DNA from: Micrococcales bacterium 31B
Lineage (GTDB): Bacteria; Actinomycetota; Actinomycetes; Actinomycetales; Dermabacteraceae
Assembly (NCBI GenBank): GCA_022803075.1
Contig: JAFFTF010000003.1
Coordinates: 1 to 38,035 of the forward strand
Length of the DNA: 38,035 bases
Direction: 5' to 3'
Positions 15,727 to 22,824 of the stretch are shown piece after piece (position 1 is the first letter of the stretch; each line of letters starts with the position of its first letter). The position numbers and the translations under genes are program-made. The notes below the pieces were generated by a model, which saw nothing but the letters and a program-made list of their open reading frames with translations, was not told the DNA's origin and did no database searches.

Positions 15727-17457
15727 TTACTTCAGGCCGATCTGCGTCAGCACGGGGTAATTGCTCCAGCCGAACGTGACGGGCTGGATGCGCTGCGAGA
15801 AGCCGCCGACGGCGTTTTGGTACCACAGTGGGATCGCGGGCAGGTCCTTCATCAGGATCGCCTGCGCGGCCGTGACCAAGGGCTTTTCTTCCTCCGGGGT
15901 CTTCGCCGAGCCGATGGCAGTGACGGCCTTGTCGAACTCGGGGTTCTTGTAGTCACCGTCGTTGGAGCCCTTGCCGTCCGCCGCAGCCGAGGAGTACAGC
16001 GGCTGCAGGTAGTTGTAGCGGTTGGGGTAGTCGGCCTTCCAGCCGGTGCGGAACGCCGTGGTGATCGAGCGGTCGGTCACCTTGTCGCGGAGTTCCTTGA
16101 AGGTGGAGTAGGCGGCCGCCTTGGCCTTCGTCTCGGGCAGGTTCTGCACGATCAGGTTGGCCACGGCCTCGAAGGCCTCCTTATTGCCCGCACCGTCCGA
16201 GTTATAGGCGATGGCGAACTCGCCGCTCCACGGCTTGATGGCATTGGCCTGGTCCCAGAGTTCCTTCGCCTTGGCCGGGTCGTACTTGAGCACCTCGTTG
16301 CCGGGAATCGCCTCGTCGAAGTTCGCGAGCGCGGGCGTCGTGAAGTCGGAGGCCGGCGTGCGCGTGCCCTGGTAGATCTTTTGGCACACGGCGGCGCGGT
16401 CGATCGCCATCGAGAGGGCCTGACGGCGCAGGTTGCCCTCCTCGTCGAGGCCGAATCCGGGCAGCCGCTCGGGGATGGTGAACGACGCGAAGCTCGTGCC
16501 AGGCTGGTTGACGGCCTGAATCTTCGCATCCGACGTGAACGTCGCGAGCTGCTCCGGCGGGATCTGATCGAGAATGTCGAGGTTACCGGCCTGCAGGTCG
16601 GCGTACGCGGCGCCCGCGTCGGCGTAGATCTTGATCGTCACGCCGCCGTTGAGGGCGGGGTACTTGCCCTGGTAATCGGGGTTCTTGACGAGTTTGATTT
16701 CTTTGTTGTGGTTCCAGGCGCCCTCGCCGTCGAGCTTGTAGGGGCCATTGCCGATGGGGTTCTCGCCGAAGGCGGCCATGTCTTTGAAGGCGTCCGAGGG
16801 CAGTGGCATGTAGGCCGAGTAGCCGAGGCGCTGCGGGAACTGCGATTCGGGTTCGGTCAGGGTGACCGTGAACTCGGTGTCGCTCACGACCTTCAGGCCG
16901 CTCAGGGTCTCGGCCGTGGGCTTGGCGCCCTCCTCTGCGGGTGCGACGGCCTCGTAGCCGTCGATCATCGCGAAGAAACCCGACTGCAGCTGTGCGTTGG
17001 TCGCGAGTGCGCCGTAGTTCCAGGCATCCACGAAACTCTTGGAGGTGACGGCCTCGCCGTTGGTGAACTTCCAGCCCTCGTTGAGGGTGATGGTGAAGGT
17101 CTTGTTGTCCGTGGTGTCGATCGACTTGGCAATCTCCATCTCGACCTTGCCGTCGAGCGAGTAGACCACGAGACCCGCGTAGATGGCCTCGAGCACGCGG
17201 CCGCCGCCGACCTCGTTGGTCATGGTGGTGAGCAGGGGGTTCTGGGGTTCGGTGCCGTTGTAGGTGAGAATCTCTTCGGTGGCCTTGTCGGCCGCCGTGG
17301 CCGTGCTGCCCGCGGTGGCCACCGCGCTCGTCGAGCTGCTGCCCGAGGAGGTACCCGGGGTGGTCGTGGTCTCGCTGCCGCTGCACGCGGCGAGCGGGAT
17401 GCCGAAGGCGGCCACCGCGGCGCCCTTCAAGAAGGTCGACCTCGTAAATTTAGTCAT
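15727..17457 (-). CDS. oppA: Peptide ABC transporter substrate-binding lipoprotein (family 5), first gene of the opp operon
   Basis: A 576-residue extracellular peptide-binding lipoprotein. The ATG at 17457 has AGGAG at good spacing and opens a leader with TRSTFLKG (a degenerate twin-arginine-like motif) and lipobox LAAC, lipidated Cys25. A Ser/Thr/Gly-rich linker (~26-60) follows. Family-5 landmarks include SFVDAWNYGA, NGPYKL, GSNDGDYKNPEFD and DLPAIPLWYQN. It is the first gene of the operon with oppB, oppC, oppDF and a second oppA. The two binding proteins are clearly paralogous but diverged, which suggests different peptide preferences. Confidence 0.93.
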   Translation of the reverse strand: MTKFTRSTFLKGAAVAAFGIPLAACSGSETTTTPGTSSGSSSTSAVATAGSTATAADKATEEILTYNGTEPQNPLLTTMTNEVGGGRVLEAIYAGLVVYSLDGKVEMEIAKSIDTTDNKTFTITLNEGWKFTNGEAVTSKSFVDAWNYGALATNAQLQSGFFAMIDGYEAVAPAEEGAKPTAETLSGLKVVSDTEFTVTLTEPESQFPQRLGYSAYMPLPSDAFKDMAAFGENPIGNGPYKLDGEGAWNHNKEIKLVKNPDYQGKYPALNGGVTIKIYADAGAAYADLQAGNLDILDQIPPEQLATFTSDAKIQAVNQPGTSFASFTIPERLPGFGLDEEGNLRRQALSMAIDRAAVCQKIYQGTRTPASDFTTPALANFDEAIPGNEVLKYDPAKAKELWDQANAIKPWSGEFAIAYNSDGAGNKEAFEAVANLIVQNLPETKAKAAAYSTFKELRDKVTDRSITTAFRTGWKADYPNRYNYLQPLYSSAAADGKGSNDGDYKNPEFDKAVTAIGSAKTPEEEKPLVTAAQAILMKDLPAIPLWYQNAVGGFSQRIQPVTFGWSNYPVLTQIGLK

Positions 17458-17517
17458 GGGTTTCTCCTGCCAAATAAATAGAAAAATGCGCGTGGTCAAC
17501 GTTGTCCCCCGTCACAT

Positions 17518-17552
17518 ATTCAGCAAGTGTACTGAATCACAATTGCGTGATT
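17518..17552. promoter_or_regulatory. Overlapping inverted repeats upstream of the opp operon
   Basis: Two palindromes overlap: ATTCAG-N8-CTGAAT (17518-17537) and AATCAC-N6-GTGATT (17535-17552). They lie 60-95 bases upstream of oppA1 in an AT-rich stretch. On the minus strand a TACACT hexamer (a plausible -10) sits inside the first repeat. Operator function for a dimeric regulator is inferred. Confidence 0.45.
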
Positions 17553-17626
17553 ACGCCTTGCAGCAAAAAATAACTCAAGGTCATTGGTTTATTTTTCAAG
17601 GTGCATCCTACCCCATGCGACGCAGG

Positions 17627-18655
17627 TCACCAGCGATCGTGGATCTGCTGGCGCAACGTCGTGTTGTACACCCGCTCCACGGCCTCCCCGAAACCCGAAG
17701 GCAGGGGCCCCTTGCGCCCTACCGCGGCATTGCGCGCCACCTGCGCGGCGTTGCGGGCTCCGGGGATCACGGCCGTCACGCCCTCCTGAGCCAGAATCCA
17801 GGCGAGGGCAGCCTCGGGCAGCGTCCACCCCTCGGGAACCGCTGCTTGAAGGGTGGAAACGGCCTCCAAACCGGTCTCGAAATCGACGCCCGAAAATGTC
17901 TCGCCCACATCAAAAGCAGATCCGTCACGATTGAAGGCGCGGTGATCATCGGCGGCGAACTCGGTCTCGCGCGTGATCTTGCCGGTGAGCAGTCCGCTCG
18001 CGAGCGGAACGCGCGCGATGATGCCGACCCCCGCCTCGCGCGCCGCGGGCAGCACCCGGTCCAGCGGCTTCAATCGGAACGCGTTCAAAATAATCTGCAC
18101 GCTCGCGACCCCCGGTCGTTCGATGGCCCGCAGGGCCTCCTCGCAGGTCTCGACCGACACCCCGTAGGCGCGCACCTTGCCCTCTTCCACCAGCTCATCG
18201 AGCACCGCGAACACGGCGTCATCGCCGTAGACCTCGGGAGGCGGACAGTGCAACTGCACGAGGTCGAGCGTCTCCATTTGCAGGTTCATGCGGCTGCGTT
18301 CCACCCACGCGCGCAGGTTCTCCTCGGTGTACTGCCCCGCCTCGAAAGGGTTGGCGCGGCGACCGATCTTGGTGGCCACGAAGACCTCGAGACCCTGCTC
18401 AAGCGCCTGCTGCCGGTAGGTGCCGACGAGCGTCTCACTGCGCCCGTCGCCGTAGACGTCGGCCGTGTCGAAGAAGGTAATGCCCGCGTCGGCGGCGCTG
18501 CCCAGGACGTTCTCGGCGTCCTGTGGATCCACGTCACCCCAGCTGCCGCCGATTTGCCAACACCCGAGGCCAATGGCGGTCACCTCGGCGGGAATCTTGG
18601 CAAAGGCGCGGCGCTCTAGGGGCCCCTGAAAAACTTCTGCAGCGTGTTGTGTCAT
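17627..18655 (-). CDS. Aldo/keto reductase
   Basis: A 342-residue NAD(P)H-dependent oxidoreductase of the aldo/keto reductase superfamily, expected to be cytoplasmic and to reduce aldehydes or ketones. The catalytic tetrad is visible: Asp63 and Tyr68 in DTADVYG, Lys96 in ATKIG and His136 in QLHCPP. The GxxRSETLVG segment after the Tyr and the late AVIPGARNAAQ cofactor-phosphate region are typical of the YajO/Tas-like branch. No obvious ribosome site precedes the ATG. It is divergent from pgi and reads toward the opp operon, with no clear terminator between. The substrate cannot be told. Confidence 0.92.
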   Translation of the reverse strand: MTQHAAEVFQGPLERRAFAKIPAEVTAIGLGCWQIGGSWGDVDPQDAENVLGSAADAGITFFDTADVYGDGRSETLVGTYRQQALEQGLEVFVATKIGRRANPFEAGQYTEENLRAWVERSRMNLQMETLDLVQLHCPPPEVYGDDAVFAVLDELVEEGKVRAYGVSVETCEEALRAIERPGVASVQIILNAFRLKPLDRVLPAAREAGVGIIARVPLASGLLTGKITRETEFAADDHRAFNRDGSAFDVGETFSGVDFETGLEAVSTLQAAVPEGWTLPEAALAWILAQEGVTAVIPGARNAAQVARNAAVGRKGPLPSGFGEAVERVYNTTLRQQIHDRW

Positions 18656-18924
18656 GCGCCATACTTTGGCACATTACGCAGCGTGAGGCCAACCACTGCC
18701 CACGGTCGCGGCTCGGGTTCCTTGGACGCGCGCCTCCCTCCTTGGCACCTTGCCGCCGTTTGCCATCTGGATCCATTTTGGACAGCCAGCTGGTGAATTA
18801 TGGCGGCAGCGATGCGCCACCGAAGTTAGCCTTGGCAACGGACACGCCGGCACTGTCGGTACTGTCGGCACGGTATCCGCCCTGCAATCACCAGCAATCA
18901 TTTCAGTTTCGAGGATGAATCAGC

Positions 18925-20598
18925 ATGAGCAGCCCCCTTGACGCCACATCGACAGCCGCCTGGGCCCGACTCACAGAGCTCAAGGGGGGGCTCCAGCCGA
19001 ACCTGCGCGACTGGTTCGCGGCCGACCCCGAGCGTGCCGCACGCTTCACCGTCGAGGCCGCCGACCTTCACGTTGACCTCAGCAAGAACCTCATCACCGA
19101 CGAGGTCGTCGCCTCCCTGCTCGACCTCGCGCGGGAGGTCGGCCTCGAAGCCCGCCGCGACGCCATGTTCGCGGGCGAGCGCATCAACGTCACCGAAGAC
19201 CGCGCCGTGCTGCACACCGCCCTGCGCAAGCCCGCGGGGTCGAGCCTCGAGCTCGAGGGCCATGACGTCATGCCCGATGTGCGCGCGACGCTTGAAAAGG
19301 TCTACGCGTTCGCTCGCAAGGTGCGCTCGGGCGAATGGGTGGGCGCGACCGGCAAACGTATCGAAACGATCGTCAACATCGGCATCGGCGGCTCCGACCT
19401 CGGCCCCGTGATGGTCTACGAGGCCTTGCTGCCGTTCGCGCAGGACGGCCTCACCGCGCGGTTCATCTCGAACATTGACCCCACCGACGTCGGCCAGACC
19501 ACGAAAGACCTCGACCCCGAGACGACCCTGTTCATCGTCGCGTCGAAGACCTTCGGCACGCTCGAAACCCTCACCAACGCGCGCCTCGCCCGCACGTGGC
19601 TGCTCGATCAGTTGGCCGCTCGCGGCGCGGGTTCGGACGCCGAGTTCCAAAAGCTCGCGGTCGAGCGGCACTTCGTCGCGGTCTCGACGGCCCTCGACAA
19701 GGTCGCGGCGTTCGGCATCGACCCCGAGAACGCGTTCGGCTTCTGGGATTGGGTGGGTGGCCGGTATTCGGTGGATTCGGCCATCGGCACCTCGCTCGCC
19801 GTGACCCTCGGCCCCGAAAACTTCGCGGCGTTCCTCGATGGATTCCACCGAATCGACGAGCACTTCCGCACCACCCCGCTCGATCAGAACGTACCCGCCC
19901 TCATGGGTCTCATCAACATCTGGTACGTCAACTTCTTTGGCGCCGAGACGCACGCGGTGCTGCCCTACTCGCAGTACCTGCACCGGTTCGCGGCGTACCT
20001 GCAGCAGCTCACGATGGAGAGCAACGGCAAGGGCGTGCGCTACGACGGCACCCCGGTCACGAGCGCTACCGGCGAGGTGTTCTGGGGCGAGCCCGGCACC
20101 AATGGTCAGCACGCGTTCTACCAGCTGATTCACCAGGGCACCCGGCTGATTCCCGCCGATTTCATCGCGTTCGCCAACCCCACCTTCGCGCTGCGCGACG
20201 GCGAGAACGACGTTCACGAACTGTTCTTGGCTAACTTCTTCGCGCAGACCGCGGCGCTGGCCTTCGGTAAGACCGCCGACGAGGTTCGCGCCGAAGGCAC
20301 CGCCGAGGCCATCGTGCCGGCGCGGGTGTTCGCGGGCAACCGCCCCACCACCTCAATCATGGCGGCGGCGCTCACCCCGAGCGTGCTGGGCCAGTTGATT
20401 GCGCTCTACGAACACATCACGTTCGTGCAGGGCGTCGTCTGGGGCATCGACAGTTTCGACCAGTGGGGCGTCGAGCTCGGCAAGCAGCTCGCCCTGCAGG
20501 TGGCGCCGGCCGTCGCGGGCGACGAGTCGGCGCTCTCCACACAGGACTCGTCCACGCAGTCTCTGGTTCGTTACTATCGAGAACATCGCTCGCAGTAA
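18925..20598 (+). CDS. pgi: Glucose-6-phosphate isomerase
   Basis: A 557-residue cytoplasmic enzyme interconverting glucose 6-phosphate and fructose 6-phosphate in glycolysis and gluconeogenesis. Both family signatures are present ([12 protein letters not shown] and [14 protein letters not shown]), as is the sugar-phosphate site [11 protein letters not shown]. Catalytic residues align at Glu365 (MESNGKG), His396 (GQHAFYQ) and Lys520 (GVELGK), with the spacing known in the family. The length is normal. GAGGA lies upstream of the ATG. It is divergent from the aldo/keto reductase gene and followed by a large stem-loop. A housekeeping gene, probably unrelated to the proteases around it. Confidence 0.98.
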   Translation: MSSPLDATSTAAWARLTELKGGLQPNLRDWFAADPERAARFTVEAADLHVDLSKNLITDEVVASLLDLAREVGLEARRDAMFAGERINVTEDRAVLHTALRKPAGSSLELEGHDVMPDVRATLEKVYAFARKVRSGEWVGATGKRIETIVNIGIGGSDLGPVMVYEALLPFAQDGLTARFISNIDPTDVGQTTKDLDPETTLFIVASKTFGTLETLTNARLARTWLLDQLAARGAGSDAEFQKLAVERHFVAVSTALDKVAAFGIDPENAFGFWDWVGGRYSVDSAIGTSLAVTLGPENFAAFLDGFHRIDEHFRTTPLDQNVPALMGLINIWYVNFFGAETHAVLPYSQYLHRFAAYLQQLTMESNGKGVRYDGTPVTSATGEVFWGEPGTNGQHAFYQLIHQGTRLIPADFIAFANPTFALRDGENDVHELFLANFFAQTAALAFGKTADEVRAEGTAEAIVPARVFAGNRPTTSIMAAALTPSVLGQLIALYEHITFVQGVVWGIDSFDQWGVELGKQLALQVAPAVAGDESALSTQDSSTQSLVRYYREHRSQ

Positions 20599-20618
20599 GT
20601 ACATTCGGCACACAGTGG

Positions 20619-20668
20619 TCGGCCCGGGCGGTTCAGGCGCGTTACTGCGCGTCACCGCGCCGGGCCGA
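20619..20668 (+). other. Large imperfect stem-loop between pgi and the first subtilisin gene
   Basis: TCGGCCCGG (20619-20627) pairs perfectly with CCGGGCCGA (20660-20668). Inner pairs GCGGT/ACCGC and GCGC/GCGC extend the structure. It lies 20 bases past the pgi stop and 31 bases before the next start. No U-run follows. It could end the pgi message or control entry into the protease gene. Confidence 0.6.
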
Positions 20669-20699
20669 ATCGTGCGAACGCCCGAACAGAGGAGCCCTC

Positions 20700-22568
20700 A
20701 TGACCGCCCTTCCCCGTTCCCCGCGCAGTGAGCGGGTCGGACGCCGCGTGCCCCGGTGGGCAGCCTCGGCCCTAGCGCTCGGCCTGGTCGGGTCACTCGG
20801 CTACGCGGCGCCTGCCGCGGCCTCCCCCGCCGCGAGCACATCCCTGACCGGCTTCGCCGCGGACCAGTCCCCGCGCCCCCAGGCAACGCCGCTGTCGCCC
20901 GCCGAGGGCGCGAGCCTCGCGGCGCTCGGGCCCGAAGACTCGATGAACTACGCCATCATCTTCACCGCGGGTGACACCGCCCAGGCCACCGCGATCCGCG
21001 CCGCCGTGACAGCCCATTCGGGGTTTAACCTCACCACCTACCCCGACATCGGGGTCACATTCGCGCAGTTCAAGGGCCCCACGGGGGGCGACTGGCTCGC
21101 GCAGCAGGGGGGCGTGAGCGCGTGGGGGCCCACCCGTCAGCAGGCACTGCCCGAACGCGAGATCGTGCGGGCAGACGCGCAGCCCGTCGCGAACGACTCC
21201 TCGGCTAGCCCCAATAGCACCGATAGCACCGATAGCACCGAGCCCTCCGCCGCCGCAACCACGCAGTCAGATCGGGCCAAGGCGGGTCATCTCACGCGCG
21301 CGTCCGTGGGCCCAGACCAATGGGGCAACGACATCATCGGCGTCGCCGACGCTCACCAGATCACGGAGGGCGCGGCGAGTGTGACCGTGGGCATCATGGA
21401 CACGGGCGTCGACACGACAAACCCCGCCCTCGCAGACCGCATCGACGTGGAGCGCTCGGTGGGCTGCACCACCAACGGCGTCACCGATCAGACCCCCAGC
21501 GCGTGGGGGCCGCAGGGCACCGACGGCGTGCACGGGACCCACGTCGCGGGCATCGTGGCGGCCAATCCCAGCGAGGGAGGCTCCGACGGGGTCGTGGGCG
21601 TCGCGCCCGAGACCACCCTCGTCTCGATCGCGACGGGCAACGAAGACGGCCTGTTCTACCCCGAGTATGTGGTGTGCGGCTTCGAGTGGGCCATGAACCA
21701 CGAGGTCAACGTGCTGAACCACTCGTACTACGTGGACCCATGGCTGTACTGGTGCCCGAGCGACCCGACCCAGACGGCCGGCAAGATTGCCGTCGAACGG
21801 GCCGTCGAGGCGTCCCTGAAAGCAAACATCGTCTCGATCGCGGCGGCCGGTAACGCCACCGAAGACCTCGCGGCGAAGCGGCCCGATAGCACGAGCCCCA
21901 ACGACAACCAGGCCCCCGTGCCGAACCGCCCCATCGCCCCGGAGTGCCTCGACCTGCCCACCGAGGTGCCGGGGGTTGTGAGCGTGTCGGCGCTCGCCGA
22001 GTCGGACGCCGACAGCGACCCGCACCTGGCGTCGTTCTCGAACTACGGCGCGGGCAAGATCACGGTCGGCGCGCCCGGCGAGAGCATCATCTCGACCGGG
22101 TTCGGCGATACCACGCTTTCGCTATCGGGCACGTCGATGGCGAGCCCGTTCGTGGCGGGCGTCGCGGCGCTCATGCTCGCAGAGGCTCCCGACCTTACCC
22201 CCACCGAGGTGACCGACCTGCTCAAGCAGTCGGCGACTGCCGTGGGGTCGGGCGACGCCGAGGCCTCGTTCGGGTCTGGCATCGTGAACGCGGTCGATGC
22301 GGTGAACCTTGCCCGCGAGAAGGCGGGTAAGCCGGCCGTCACGCCCACGACCCCCGCCAGCGAGACGCCCAGCGAGACCCCCAGCACCGCAGATTCGGAG
22401 CGCCCGACCGAGGCCTCCTCCTCCCCTGAGCCCACGGCCGAGCCGAGCGCCGCCGCGAGCGCTCCGTCGGCGTTCCCGACGGGAATCGTGGTCGGCGGGG
22501 GCGTGCTGGTGCTCGCCGTCATCGCGGGCGCCGTGCTGCTGGGCCGGAGGCTGCTCCGGCGGGGCTAA
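20700..22568 (+). CDS. Membrane-anchored secreted subtilisin-like (S8) serine protease
   Basis: A 622-residue extracellular protease. The ATG at 20700 has AGAGGAG five bases upstream and begins a signal peptide (MTALPRSPRSERVGRR..., site near AAA-SPAA). A propeptide follows (~80-200) containing MNYAIIFTAG. The subtilisin triad is Asp234 (IMDTGVD), His278 (HGTHVAG) and Ser479 (SGTSMASP), with an AAAGN oxyanion segment. After the catalytic domain comes a Thr/Ser/Pro/Glu-rich linker, then a C-terminal helix (GIVVGGGVLVLAVIAGAVLL) and basic tail, so it is probably held on the membrane facing outward. This resembles the layout of mycosins, but no type VII secretion genes are nearby. It is a paralog of the next gene. 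Confidence 0.92.
   Translation: MTALPRSPRSERVGRRVPRWAASALALGLVGSLGYAAPAAASPAASTSLTGFAADQSPRPQATPLSPAEGASLAALGPEDSMNYAIIFTAGDTAQATAIRAAVTAHSGFNLTTYPDIGVTFAQFKGPTGGDWLAQQGGVSAWGPTRQQALPEREIVRADAQPVANDSSASPNSTDSTDSTEPSAAATTQSDRAKAGHLTRASVGPDQWGNDIIGVADAHQITEGAASVTVGIMDTGVDTTNPALADRIDVERSVGCTTNGVTDQTPSAWGPQGTDGVHGTHVAGIVAANPSEGGSDGVVGVAPETTLVSIATGNEDGLFYPEYVVCGFEWAMNHEVNVLNHSYYVDPWLYWCPSDPTQTAGKIAVERAVEASLKANIVSIAAAGNATEDLAAKRPDSTSPNDNQAPVPNRPIAPECLDLPTEVPGVVSVSALAESDADSDPHLASFSNYGAGKITVGAPGESIISTGFGDTTLSLSGTSMASPFVAGVAALMLAEAPDLTPTEVTDLLKQSATAVGSGDAEASFGSGIVNAVDAVNLAREKAGKPAVTPTTPASETPSETPSTADSERPTEASSSPEPTAEPSAAASAPSAFPTGIVVGGGVLVLAVIAGAVLLGRRLLRRG
21214..21240. repeat. Short 9-bp tandem repeat in the subtilisin propeptide
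   Basis: Three exact copies of ATAGCACCG in frame, encoding the STDSTDST-like part of a Ser/Thr/Asp linker between propeptide and catalytic domain. Confidence 0.85.
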
Positions 22569-22824
22569 CCGGCGCCGAGCGGCGAGAACACATTTATTAC
22601 ACGGTTTAGCGAAACTCGGCCGAGGTGAGCTACGCCTCAGTAGACTGGCGGGGTCCATCCACCCGCGCGACCCCTTCGCTCACCTACGCGCCCGTCACCC
22701 GTTCGCGCTCCCGCGGTCTGTCGACCGCCGTGCTTCCCTCGCGAGTCATCCGACGAGAGCCCCCGCCTTAAGGCAACGATGCCCCACGGCTGGTGAGCCG
22801 GGCCCGCACGACTAGAAGGAAACC
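22569..22824 (+). promoter_or_regulatory. Upstream region of the second subtilisin gene with a hairpin-rich leader
   Basis: A TAGACT hexamer (22641-22646) is a possible -10, which would give a leader of ~170 bases. The leader can form GCGGTC/GACCGC (22713-22728), GCC-TTAA-GGC (22766-22775) and CGGCT/AGCCG (22787-22800). It does not match any riboswitch consensus I can recall. Confidence 0.35.

Noticed and set aside
20700-22568. Mycosin (MycP) of a type VII secretion system
   Set aside because: The layout with a C-terminal membrane helix fits, but there are no ecc or esx genes in the window and its nearest relative is the adjacent repeat-bearing subtilisin.
22693-22824. c-di-GMP (GEMM) or ydaO-type riboswitch before the second subtilisin gene
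   Set aside because: A few fragments resemble GEMM (an AGCCGGG-like end), but the conserved CAAAC and GACGCAAAGCC cores are missing.
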